From: Ptychodera flava
Taxonomy: Eukaryota; Hemichordata; Enteropneusta; Ptychoderidae
Direction of reading: 5' to 3'
Assembly (NCBI RefSeq): GCF_041260155.1
Contig: NC_091931.1
Coordinates: 13,356,361 to 13,420,360, forward strand
Length of the DNA: 64,000 nt
The notes under the pieces are model-generated. The model searched no databases, was not told where the DNA came from, and worked only from the letters and a program-made list of their open reading frames with translations. Of the stretch, positions 35,001-49,600 are shown one piece after another. Made by a program: the position numbers and the translations under genes. Positions within the stretch are counted from its first letter, which is position 1; each line of letters opens with the position of its first letter.

Positions 35001-38000
35001 AGCTTTATCAAAGTTGAAGCATATTTCAGCGTATTCTACATGTGTATCCATATGGTAGTGTATCACAATCCTGAAAGGTTTGCGTTGCAAAAGGGAGATG
35101 ACTAATATTTACTTCGTTAACTATATTTATACGCCATTTTTAATATCATGTAATGATGTAACGGATGGACCGTTACATCTTGCGAGAAGGTGGTCGACAT
35201 ATTTGACATTTTAGGTCGTATTTACATAAGTTACATAATGTTTTCAAAATGTCTTCACCTTTGCTCCATCGACATTAATGATTACCTTTAATAACGCAGC
35301 ATTGCTGAAAAATTTTCTATGAATTTGTGGTCAGCAGATTTTTTCACCCTCGCCCAACGTCCAATGGTCAACCCACGATATTCAATAGCCCTGGAGTGTG
35401 CTTACTAATTAACTCTTGATACATACCGCGACAGGATCTAGCGTCATACAGTAAAGAATATCCTTCATTGCAACTGCACACGGCTACGTTGCTGACTGCT
35501 TCACATCTGTGATCACAAGTGCTGTTGGTACAGGTGTCGCTATCTGTTAATCACAAAATGTTGTGTGTCGATTAAAAACGAATTTCATAAAATGAGAAAG
35601 GAATGGCGTTGTGATGCACAGACAACATTATAAAAACGTATTTGATTAAGTTTTGAAGAGCTTTTGAGTTAAGTTTATAATCTTAACATTGCATTAGGGC
35701 AATCCATCCTTCGTTTTCAGTCTATAAACTTGTAATTGAAAGTTTTCACTTCCTACCAACGCTCTCAAATTGCAAATATGTGTCACTTCTTCAAAGTGCA
35801 CAAGAAAAGTTTGTAGAGTTTGTGATTGAATAGTATGTCAAGATAACGCAAAATACTAAAGGGGACAAAGAAGGCTCTGTCACAACAGTATTTTTAATTA
35901 TGTCCTATGATTCCAATTGATCCACAATCACATCTGATTCAACGAACTCCGGTTTCTCATGAGCAAAATCTACAATCTCCTAATGTCAGATCACTAATTC
36001 CGCCATATTATAGGTATGTGGCAGAACCTTGCCGACAAAGGGAAGGACTTTTTACAGTCATTACAGTACTGAATTGAGTGTATCAGGTAATAAGCAGCTT
36101 ACTTGAGCAAGTACGGCCATTTCCGTCCAACCGATAGGTACCGTTACAGTAACATCGGAAGCTGCCAGGAAGGTTTGAACACCCATGTTCACATCCACCA
36201 CCATCGACGGAACATTCGTCAATATCTGAGGTAGGATTGCAAAGTAATAATATAAGATTGGTGTCCCGTATGTTCATCTAAGTCATAGCAAATATAGCAA
36301 GTCATGTTGCGTTCAAACAGTCGATTCACATCAAGTTATGTCAAGGTAATGCAGTTGGCATAAAATCAGAATTAAAAAATTGAAAGATCTGACGATCCAT
36401 TATTCTTAACAAGTTGAGTGCTCTGACCAAACTTTGTAGGGTGAACTGTATATTAGCTACACACTTTGACCAGTTTTTCTTAGAAGATGCCGCCAATGCT
36501 GGTCGTAACCTTTTTTGAGTGACGTCATGTAACGTTCGTCAAAATGCGAGGGGAAAGGCGAATAACAGCTATCAAGCTAGCACCGCGAAATACCGAAAAT
36601 CTCTATCTCTAACAAATGTATCCGAAGACAACAAAAATTGCAACAGAAAGTCCGCGTATGGTGCATTTTAAAGATTAACATGTAGCTTACATTAGGTGTA
36701 TGTTTTAAAATAGGGTGCTCCCTTGTGCAAGAGGTAATACTGAGCAACTTTAATCAGTTCCCAATGTAACCAAATGCCGCCTGGTCTTTTGCAATTTTCG
36801 CTCTCCTCAGCCAATTTTACGCAGCTCTGATCAATGGTTCGCTGTTGTTTCTTAACAACCCTTCTATACATGTCCGAATGTTATAGACAACAATCCACTA
36901 TGTATACAAGGAAACATTTTAATGCAAGATCAGTCACATCTACCTTTACATGTGGTACCACCGTCATTCGAGTCATACCCTGGTTGACAGGAACATTCAT
37001 AGCTGCCAGCAGTGTTGTTACATGTATGATCACACCCACCATTCTCGGTTTCACACTCATCCACATCTGTAAAAGCGAAACTTGTATTTGAGTAAAGTCG
37101 TCATGCTTTACAACTATGTGGCGGGCCTTCACTCTATTTCAGTACATCTTTCGTCTAAATTGCGCGAGAGTTCCTTGAAACTTCGGATTTTATTTCTGAG
37201 TTATTTCAAGCCATTACAGTATTCCCGAAAAACGTAACATTTGTCTTGAAAACTAAGCGCTGACGCGGAATAGAGTAAAACAAGGTATAGACTTTTGAAA
37301 AAAGTTTCTTTCACATCACAGGAAGAATTGACCGATATGCATTATTGAGCTTATTTATACTTATCAAGGGGTATGCTGACTGATTGAAATCAACTTGTAG
37401 ATATGGAATACTCGCAAGTCTTGGATATTGGTTATTTTTTGTATTTATTTTGAAGCATATTTCACCGTATCCTATTTTTATATCCATATGGTGGTGTGCC
37501 ACTATTCTAACAGATCTTAGTAGCAAAGACAGATGACGAATATCGATGTTGTTGACCGTATGTATGCTTCAATTGAATATCATGTTAGGAATGGACCCTT
37601 ACATCTTGGTAGAAGGTAATCAACATGTTTGACATTATCTGTTCGGATTTACAGTGTATGTGACTTTTTCAGAATATCAACACTTTTGTTCGGTCGACAT
37701 TCATGATCTCCCAAAAACTAGCATTGATGCAAAATATTTCTAGCAATTTTTGGTTATTAGATTTCTCCACCCACATCCAACGTCTAAAGTTCGACCCATG
37801 ATATTCGATAAACCTGGAGTGGGCCTAGGTCTTAGCTCTTGATACATACCGCGACAGGATCTTGCGTCATGCAGTAAAGAATATCCTTCATTGCAACTGC
37901 ACACAGCTACGTTGCTGACTGCTTCACATCTGTGATCACAAGTGCTGTTGGTACAGGTGTCGTTTTCTTCATAATCACAAAATGTTGTGTGCCGATTGAA

Positions 38001-41000
38001 AACGAGTTTCATAAAATTAGAAAAGAATGATGTTGTCATACACAGAAAACAATATGGAAACATATTTGATTAAGTTTTGAAGAGCTTTTGAGTTGCCATC
38101 TTAACATTGCATTAGTGCAATCTATCCTTCGTTTTCAGTCTATAAACTTGTAATTGAAAGTTTTCACTTCCTACCAACGCTCCTAAAAAGCAAATACATG
38201 TATGTGTCACTCTGCCACACACTTCTTTTACCTGCGCAAAAAAATTGCGCAAACAGTAGAGTTTGTGATTGAATATTCTATCAAGACAACGCAAAATAGT
38301 AAAGGTAACGAAAGAAAGATCGGTCACTATACTATTTCTACAGTATTCCTATGATTCCAATTGATCCACAATCACACTTCATTCAACAAACTCCGGCTTC
38401 TCATGAGCGAAATCTACAATCTCATGATCTACAATCTCCTATGTCAGATCACTAATTCCGCCATATTATAGGTATGTGGCAGAACCTTGCCGACAAAGGG
38501 AAGGACTTTTTACAGTCATCACAGTACTTAATTGAGTGTATCAGGTATTGAGCAGCTTACTTGAGCAAGTACGGCCATTTCCGTCCAACCGATAGGTACC
38601 GTTACAGTAACATCGGAAGCTGCCAGGAAGGTTTGAACACCCATGTTCACATCCACCACCGTCAACGGAACATTCGTCAAAATCTGAGGTAGGATTGCAA
38701 AGTAATAATATAAGATTGGTGTCCCGTATGTTCATCTAAGTCATAGCAAATATAGCAAGTCATGTTGCGTTCAAACAGTCGATTCACATCAAGTTATGTC
38801 AAGGTAATGCAGTTGGCATAAAATCAGAATTAAAAAATTGAAAGATCTGACGATCCATTATTCTTAACATTTTAAGTGCTCTGACCATACTTTGAAGGGG
38901 TGCACTCGAAATAAGCTACATACTTTGACCAGTTTTTCTTAGAAGATGCCGCCAATGCTGGTCGTAACCTTTTTTGAGTGACGTCATGTAACTTTCGTCA
39001 AAATGCGAGGGGAAAGACGAATGACAGCTATCAAGCTAGCACCTCGAAATACCGAAAATCTCTATCTCTAACAAATATATCCGAAGACAACAAAGATTGC
39101 AACAGAAAGTCCGCATATGGTGCATTTTGAAGATGAACATGTAGCTTACATTAGGTGTATGTTTTAAAGTAGGGTGCTCCCTTGTGCAAGAGATAATGCT
39201 GAGCAAATTTAACTAGTTCTACCTATCGTTCCCATAACCAAATGCCGTCATTGTTTTGCTGTTGTTTCTTAACAACCCTTCTACATGTCCGAATTTAGTA
39301 GACAACAACCACTATGTCTACAAGGAAACTTTTTAATGCCAGATCAGTCACATCTACGTATACCTTTACATGTGGTACCACCGTCATTCGACTCATACCC
39401 TGGTTGACAGGAACATTCATAGCTGCCATCAGTGTTGGTACAGATATGATCACACCCACCATTCTCAGTCTCACATTCATCAACATCTGTAAATGCAAAA
39501 ATTAATTTTGAGTAAAGTCGCCTTGCTTTACAAGTATGCAGTGGGCCTCTACTCTATTTCAGTACATCTTTAGCGTAAATTGCGCGAGAGTTCTTTTAAA
39601 CATTTATCCACATCTTATTTATTTCTAACGTTATTTCAAGTACTCACGGTATTCCCGAAAAGCGTAACATATATATGTCTCGTCAACCATGCGCTGACGC
39701 GCAATACAGTTAAAAAAGATATGGTAGAGAGACTTTTTAAAATGTTCTTTAAACATCACAGGAAGAATGGATCTATATGCCTTAATGGGTCTGTTTATAC
39801 TATCAAGGACTATGTTGACTGATTGAAATCAACGCGTAGATTAGGAATACTCGCAATCCTATGAAATTGGTTATTTAATTTTGGCTTTAAAGCTGTAGCA
39901 AAGCTGAAGCATATTTCACCTTATGCTACATTTGTATCCATATGGTGGTGTATCGCAATCCTGAAAGGTTTGCGTTGCAAAAACAGATGACTAATATTTA
40001 TTTCGTTTACTACATTTATACGCCATTTCATGTAACGGACGGACCACTACATTTTAGGAGAAGGTGGTCAACATTTCTGACATTTTAGTTTGGATTTACA
40101 TAGTGTATATCATGTTTTCAAAATGTCGTCACCTATGCTCGATCGACATTCATGATCACCCTTAATAAAGCAGCATTGCCGCAAAATTTTCTTTTACTTG
40201 AGGTCAGCAGATTATTTTAACCTCGTCCAACGTCTAACGGTCAACACATGGTATTCAATAGCCCTGGAGTGTGCTTACTAATTAACTCTTGATACATACC
40301 GCTACAGGATCTTGCGTCATGCAGTAAAGAATATCCTTCATTGCAACTGCACACGGCTACGTTGCTGACTGCTTCACATCTGTGATCACAAGTGCTGTTG
40401 GTACAGGTGTCGTTATCTGCGTAATAACAAAATGTTCTGTGTCGATTAAAAACGAGTTTAAAAAAATGAGAAAGCAATGTCGTTATGATGCACAGTCAAC
40501 GCTATGAAAAGAAATATGATAAAGTTTTGAAGATGTTTTGAGGTAGAGTCTTAACATTGCATTGCATTATCGCAATCTGTTCTTCATTTTCAGTTTAAGA
40601 TCTTGCAAATGAATGTTTACACTTGTTACCAACTCTCCCCCTTGCAAATATATATCACTCTGCCACACATTTCTTTAACCTGGACACAAACATTGCGTAA
40701 GCAGTAGAGTTTTTGAATGAACATTCTTTCAAGATAACGCAAACTACTAAAGGGACAAAAAGAAAGCTTTGTCATTACAATATTTCTACAGTGTTCCCTG
40801 TGATTCCACTTGATTCCACCATTACATTTCCATGCACGAACTCTGGATTCTAATGAGCAAAATGTACAATCTCCTTGTGTAATTCCGCCGTGTACAAAGT
40901 ATGTAGCAGAATGTTGCCTGCAAAGGCAATGATTTTTACAGTTATTGCAGTGCCGGATGAAAATTACATGTATCAGGTATTAAGCAGTTTACTTGAGCAA

Positions 41001-43861
41001 GTCCGACCATTTCCGTCCAACCGATAGGTACCGTTACAGTAACATCGGAAGCTGCCAGGAAGGTTTGCACATCCTTGTTCACATCCACCACGATCGACGG
41101 AACATTCGTCAATATCTGAGGTAGGATCGCAAAGTAATAATATAAGACTGATGCCCCATATATTCACCTGGTCATAGGAAATATAGCAAGTCCCATTGCT
41201 TTCAAATGGTCGCTTCACATAAAGTTATGTCAAAGCAATGCAGTTAGAATCGGAGTTAGAAAATTTGAAAGATAAATTCTATGTGTGGGTCTGAGGATCC
41301 AGTATTCGTAATATTTTTTATGCTCTGATCCCACTTTGCATGGATGAGCTCGATTTAGCCACAGTGACTATCTTTTGACTACTTTTTATTACAAGATGCC
41401 GCCAATGCTGGAATGAGCTTGTTTTTAGTGATGTCATATAACTTTCATCAAACTACGGGTAAAATGACTGCAACAGCTATCAAGCTAGCACCGCGAAATA
41501 CCGTAAAACTCCAACAAATTTATGTAAAGACAACAACTCTTGCAACAGACAAGTCCGCATATGGTACATTTAAAAAGACCTAACATGTAGCCTACATTAG
41601 GTGAATATAATACAGCAGGGTGCTCTTCTGTGTAAGCTAATAGCAAGCATCTCTGATGAGCTCTGATAATCATTCCCAGTGTAACTAGATGCCGTCTTAT
41701 CTGTTGCAATTTTCGTTGTCCTCAGCTAATTTTATCGATGTCTTATTAGTGTTTCGCTGATGTTGCTTAACAATCTTTCTTCTTGTCCGAAGAAAGGAAA
41801 TGAACAAGGAAGGAAACTGATTAATGCTAGGATCAGTCATATCTATATCTACCTTTACATGTGGTACCATCGTCATTCGACTCATAGCCTGGGTGGCAGG
41901 AACATTCAAAGCTGCCCTCAGTGTTGTTACAGGTATGATCACACCCACCATTCTCGGTTTCACATTCATCCACATCTGTGAATGCAAAACCCGTATTGAG
42001 TAAAGTCATCGGCGCTGAATATTAAAAATCAATACTGCAGACACAAATTTGTCAAATAATATAAGGCAACACTAACTTATTGAAACCCAACAAATCTCAC
42101 GACTTCCACATGTTAAAAAACGATAAGTTTGAGAGTTGACTCATCTTTGATGTGTGGATCTGTCTGTGTCAACGTGCTGGGGGATAGATATTCTGCCAGT
42201 CATTTTTTAAAATCCTTTTCTTTGCCTACCACCCGCGGGGCCTTATTTTAAAATTCTTTGAGTAAGAAAAATTTTCACCGTCTCAGATTTTTAAAAAAAC
42301 GAAGATTTTATTTTTCCTCATAGAGAAAACACGGGGATGGTGGCCATTTTGCATTTCAAATATCGGTAAATGATTGGTAATTTGTTTCTCGTGTAATAAA
42401 TTTTGCACGGTTATCACCAACTTTTATTCATGATTTGGTAAGACAATGGTTGAAACTTTTATGGTGGAAAGTTTGGACAAAAGTTGGAGGCGCATAGTAC
42501 CGGAAGATTTGTTAAAACACCGCCGCATTTTACCCATATACAAAACATAATGTTATTTAATTAAATATACTCAGAGGCTATGTCGAAATGTAGCAATTTG
42601 GCATGGAATTAAAGAACATAATCTTATTTTTATGCTTAATGGCAGTAAACAGCCTCCAAGAACGGCACAAGCATTGCATTAACTGCCCAGTTGGTGTCAC
42701 AGCTTGGTATCTTCTTACCAAAGATACCCTAGAGCTCCGCAAGGCGCATTCATACTATCCGAGCGTGCTGTTGCCAAAGTTGCAGCAACGACTCACTGAG
42801 CAATTTTCATTTGTCAAACAGTATGTCCGGCGGGATGACACGATGCAACAGATGACTGTCAACATTGGTTTTTGGTGTAAGGAGGGTGACATTGCAGCTC
42901 ATTGATTTTATAACATTTAGTAGATAGGCCAGCGTCTTTTGATCGATATGTTTTTTTGAATTATATTTGAATGGATATTTTTTCTGTTTTAACGTCGGGG
43001 AAAAGCAGGACAGTAACTGCCTGATATTATGAGGGCAAATATTGTTCTGTCGACAAAGCTCGAAAAATGCAAATATCATAGTTTTACTGGCATATTGCAG
43101 AAACAGATATTTTTAACGAGTGGCTTCATAGGGCCGATAACTTTGGAATGTTCAGGACTATTTTAAATCGGCCGATTGATTCCCCAAGTTCCCTATTCAA
43201 TTTGAGGTAGCATGCGTCTCCATAGTGAAAGATTTGAATTTTTGCTAAAACTTTCCTGACTGGAACTTTTAACCATTCTCTTACCAAAACAAGAATCACA
43301 ATTAGGGGTCATCATGCAAAGTTTAATACTAAAGAAACACGTGACATTTACTGATATTTGAAATTCGAAATGGCCGTCAACCCCTTGTTAACTCTGGGGA
43401 GCAAAATAAAGATTTATATTTTTGATAAAGTTTAAATAAGAATGGTGAAAACTTTGCTCAATCCCAGAGCTCTAAGCTGAGCCCCCCTCCCTGAGTGGTA
43501 CAATGTGGTTCAGAAAAGAATTGTACAAAAATTGAGAGTACGTCCCTTAGGCGCTTTCTACGTTAATGCATTAACTACGCGTCTGGGCAAGTGCATTGCA
43601 AACTAACATTATTTTAGCAAACCTATCTTCAAGGAGGCTGTAAAAAAATTACAATTGAGCCCGCAGAATATTTAACATGAAAGAAATATCAAAGTTCTTG
43701 TAATACATACAATAGCGATACTTCGAAACGCACTGTCATTGACTGCACATTATGTTTTAATGGGGGCTTGAACTCAAAGGAAATTAACACTAGAGTAACA
43801 GAATAACAAGCTAAACATTTGAAAAATTAATTCGATGTATGCTATGTAATTATCATATTTC

Positions 43862-43947
<86 letters not shown>

Positions 43948-46617
43948 GTTTATTTTATATCTTTCGATCATTGTCCTAAAAGCGAGATTATGGAGAATAA
44001 ATGATATCATAAAAAGTTATATAGATGAAGACTTCATGATATTAACATATTGCATACCAGCGCACATTGTTTTGTTTTCCTGAAAACCATACCCGTCATT
44101 ACACAGGCAAACAAAGCTTCCGATGGCATTGATACAGCCCTCACATCCAGAGTAAACGCATTCATCGACGTCTGCAAGAGAAGGAGAAAGTGTTGCATCG
44201 ATTGAAATCTATAACAAAATAGATCTAAGACTTAAAAAGATCTAATATTCTCTTACTGTATGACTCAATAACACATTGTTTTAACGATTATTTCTAGCGA
44301 ATTTACTCGCCGACGAACACACAGTTAACCTCTCTCGCTGTTCAGTGATACCTGAAACAGGTATACACGCCGTACGAAAACACATAATTTGAGCTAGCAG
44401 TGAAAGAACGGAATTTGCAGAGTTTTTTCTGAAGCTTTGTCTTAGAGACAGAGATACCAAGATGCATCTAGACCCTATTTCTAACGATAAAAAACTTATA
44501 CGGTTTATTCAATTAATTGTTATTTTCTAATATTGTTTCCCTTGTTGAAGAGAGTCATATAATACTTGCAAATGAAATGAAAAAAATCGGTAAGCACCTT
44601 GACAGGTTCGATTGTCTGTACTTATTTCGTATCCATCAACACATGAACATCTGTAGCTTCCGACTGTGTTTCTACAAATCTGACTACAACCATCAGTATC
44701 ATCATCACACTCATTTACATCTGGAGGTGAGTACAGAAAGAAACTTATAAGTGAAATCTAATGATTACTGACGTCAGTGTCCAATTTTCGCCTGTAATAA
44801 CAGATAAAACGGGTCTTTAGTGTAGCTTTTACACTCAGAGTCGACATAATAGTATTGTGTAAGTCAGTATCAAATATTATGCACGGCTCTTAGACAATGT
44901 ATTAATACAAAAATTCTTAGGTTGAACGCGAAGATGATGATCTGAAATTATTATTAACTCTTTGGGGGAAATCTACTCTTGGAAGTTTAAGGTTTCAAGA
45001 TTTCCTAACATTCGCTTCCGGAAACATTTACGACAGATTTTTGACAATCAATAATAAAAATCATACACCTTGATCGATAACTCTCTAAATAAGGTATACT
45101 CATCGCTTTTTAAGTCAACAGACACCATACTTTGTTACAGCAAAGAAGCGCTGCTGCAATAGTGACATTTCTTTCAGCTTTATAACTCTCTGCTGGGCAT
45201 ATTTTTTGAAGACATGATTCCCAATTCTTTAAAGCAAGAAGAACTTTAAGCCATTACCTTGACAGCGTGTAACATTGCAGGAGTCGACTTTGTAGCCATC
45301 GTTGCACGCGCACTTCCACGTCCCCGGTTTGTTGATGCAAACCTGCTCGCAATCGTCTTTGCTTTCCTTACATTCGTCTATATCTGGACGATACAAAGAG
45401 GAGGAAAGAAATAAACACGGAGACCTTGGTATCCAACTCCGGGTTGCAACCAAGGTGAAAAGAATGTGATATCTGCGTGGAACAAACTTTGGAAATCCTT
45501 TGTGATATCGAAAAAACAATTCTACATCACAAAGTTGGCAACACTAAAAAGCACTCTTCATGATCGAAGGAAGCATCCTATGACAATTAGATGTAAGGCA
45601 AAAGGGTAACTAAGAGATATATGTTAGAATGTAGCAGCATTTTGAATTCGAGAGAGCAGCTGAATTTCTTACCTAAGCAATCAAAGCCATTTTCACCGAG
45701 TATGTAACCCCGAGTGCATGAACACTGGAAACTGCCGATTGAATTGCTGCATGTGTGCTCACAACCACCATTGTCTTTGGCGCACTCGTCAACATCTGCG
45801 GACAAATACTTTAAAACTTGAGCGACAGCCTTGGTTATATGAGAAGATTACTCATTATATTACCATGCCCTGTCTATCGCATTTTAATTGATCGAATTGA
45901 ACCACGTGACTGCCCACATATACACAGTAATGGTTTGTTTTCATGCCCCTGAATATGAATAGTATTGTAAACATAGAAACTTTACAGCAAGTTTAGACCA
46001 AGTTTAGACACTTTTTACAAAAAAATCTCCGGATTTACAAAATATTTGCAGCGCACTACTCACTGACAAGTTCAGGGGCCCCGTTGTCGTTCGCACGGGA
46101 AAATGTTCGTAAATTTTGACGGTTTTTTTTGTGTTCGTTGATAATATAATTGAAATAACAGACTCCGCGCTGAACATTAACGTTTATTTTTGGACGCGGG
46201 CTCGAGAAAAGCCAAAATTAACGGGCGAGGCTTAATTTTTGGCTTTCCTCTCGCCCTTACCCATTAATAAACGTTAATGGTCAGCGCGTCGCCCGTTATT
46301 TCTATAATCTACTTTATATTTTCAAAATCATTGGACAAATCATATTCTAATCATGAGTGACAGGGCATTAAAGTTTTAAAAAATAAGTACAACATTTGAT
46401 GACCACTTTTCAATCGAATAAATTATAAGAAAAATAAACAAGTCCGAATGGGAATCGCATCTCGGGAGTGATATTACTCAGGCATTCTTGACCATTATTT
46501 TTGTACCTAACTCTCATACTTTTAAGTTCACCAGAACACATGTGTGCGTTACCAACTCAACATTCTGCCTATTCTAGAATTGATTGATTGACTTATTTTA
46601 TTTATTTATTTATGCTT

Positions 46618-46686
<69 letters not shown>

Positions 46687-49600
46687 CATCCATCCATCCG
46701 TCTATCTATCTTTCAGGGTGTCCTAAGACAAGCAATTGTAGACCTTACTATATGGGATATCAGGATATTCTATATTATTCTACTGGTTGCCTGCATTTCT
46801 GTTCACTCACCAATGCACGTGGAATTATCATATCCCAGTTGATATCCATCGTTACATGAGCAGCTGTAACTTCCTTTGTTATTGGTACACTCCTGGTCAC
46901 AACCACCATTATCTTCAGCACATTCGTCGATATCTGGGGTGTAGAAAGTAAGCAATTCACATTGACAGTCACCGGTACTGTATACGACCAAGATAAAACT
47001 TTTACGAGTGCTTGAGACTTATATTAGTCGCAACTGAAAACCCTTGTTAGACTGTGACAAGTTAGACGCTTACGTCTAACTTAATCATATTAGATATTCT
47101 TAATTAAACAATCAACGAACGTAATTATGAAAGGTGTATTTGTAAAGCGCATCGATAATCAAAACAGTGTTTGGTATTTTCAAGGCAAAGATATTTGTAA
47201 ACTGCCCCCGTCAACTCCTCAATCAGCTATCGCTGCTGATCGCTCCTGTTAAGTTAGGAATACTGTATCTCCCTAAACAACTGAGCGCATTCAGCTTACC
47301 GACTTGCGAAAATGGACTTTGCAGAGAAAAGTTCATATTCTCTTGTGGTCAACTTGCTTCAATATTATACACATACATGTGTACTCTTGCACCCCATGCA
47401 CCTTGAACAGTTACTCAACAACGAAGGGAAGCAACCTAGATTTCACAAATCGCCAGATCTCAATGTCCTTGAGGTATACATACACACATTGCCGAGAGTC
47501 ATTTATCGTAGGGTTACTCATATTGCCATAGGCTATTATTTAACTCACCAGTGCATGTGTGACCATCAGTCACATTCAATTGAAAACCAGTCGTGCAACC
47601 GCAGCGGTAGCTTCCCGCAGTGTTTGTACAGCTATGATCACACCCTCCATTGTAAAGCTTGCATTCGTCTACATCTACACGCATTGTAGGCAAAACAAAA
47701 TGCGCATTATGAGACATCTCATCGGCGCATACTAATAAGTTTACGAAGGATAGCTTTTGTGCATTGCGTACAACTTTAAAAGTGTAGTGCCTATAGATAA
47801 GTGAAAACAAGTCAATGATAATGACATAGTCCCGTCTTGTAATTGGGAATTTGTCACTGCAGTTGATATGAGGCGCATGATAAAAGAAATGCGGTTACCA
47901 AAGGCCTATCCGTGACCGAAGCCCATATTGGATTGGATTGTAAACAAGGAGACATTATCGTATGAATGGCATAGCGTTAAGTCCTTTAACAAAGTTGGAA
48001 AGAACTAGGTTGGTGCCTTTCTTGACTGTTAAATCTATTAATGATCAGCATCTGCCGCATGTGTCATCAGATTTACTGCAGCCTTTCAGGATATACATCA
48101 CAAATTACAAACATTGTTTCCCTATTTATAGGCTCAATTTTACTGCAGAAAACAATGCAGTTGTTCCATAACATGGTGGTAAAATGTAAAGCCAATCTGG
48201 TCTTCCACCCTAATTACAAAAGGTCATTAATTAATTTAATTAATAATTAATCGACAGGATGTCGCTATACTCTTTGAGACTACTGGAAGATCAACATGTA
48301 TAGTTTGTTTCATAAAATGTCATGCAGTATTTCTGGACATGTCACACGAATCAGTAAAGTTCATTAAATATGCAAATTAGAAAATAATTAACGTGACACT
48401 GATAAATGTCTTCATGCACATTTAAAGAAACATGAGCTCAACATATATACCAAGTTTCAACAAATTTGACGAAGTCTTTCTTGAAATATCAGCCAAATTA
48501 CGAAAATTTATTAAATATGCAAATCAGTAATTAATTGACTTGATACTACTAAATGTCTTTGCGTGCTACTAAAAAACTTTGAGATTAACATCTTTACCAA
48601 GTTTATCAAATTTGCAGAAGTATTTCTAGGCATATCAAACTTATTAGGAAAGTTTATTAAATGTGCGAATTAGCAACTAACTGATATTATACTTAACATA
48701 GCACATTAATTAGGAAAGTTAATTAAATATGCAAATTAGCAATTTTTTGACATGATACTGCTTAATGTTTTTGTCCACTATTACATTGTAGTGTGCAAAA
48801 CATTTGGACCAACTTTCATTAAATTTGCTGCAGTATATCTTAGACATGATTTTAATTACAGAAATTCATTACATATGCAAATTATTATTAAATGACCAGA
48901 TTAGCACCTTAGCACACTATTAGAGCGCTGAGAGGTCAACATCTGTACAAAGTTTCATGAAATTGGCTGCAGAATTACTAGACATATAACCTTAATTACG
49001 AAAATTCATCAAATATGCAAATTACAGTTAATTGACATGATCCTCCTTAATGTCTTTGCATACTGTTACGGCTATGGATATCAACATCTGTACTACGTTT
49101 CATTAAATTTGAGTCAGTATTTCTTGATAACTTACCGGAAATATGAAAATGCATTAAATATGCAAATTAGCAATTTATTGACATAATACTGATATATATC
49201 TTTGTGTGCTATTGGAGCTCAGTGTATCGAACATCTGCACAAAGTGTCATCAAATTTTTCGTTGTCTCTTAAGAAACAGAGCTCTTTTTAAAGAAATCAC
49301 TAAGTACGCAAATTAGCACTGGTTACCATGTATTATCCTTGTACAAGTTCGAAAGAGACTGGCTCAAACATGTCTTAGATATCTGCGTGGACAAACGCAT
49401 GGATGCACTGACGCGCGAATGCACGGACGCACAGAGCTGATCCCTTTACTTATCCCGCGGAGACATATAATCATGATACATAAAACGTGTCAATACTTTT
49501 CTCTCTGAGATTTCTATGCATGTTTATCTCTTGAATGTATCGAAATTGGCTTGCTAAGTGAAACACAGGATGGCAAGACTAGAGAATACAAGGTCTGTAC

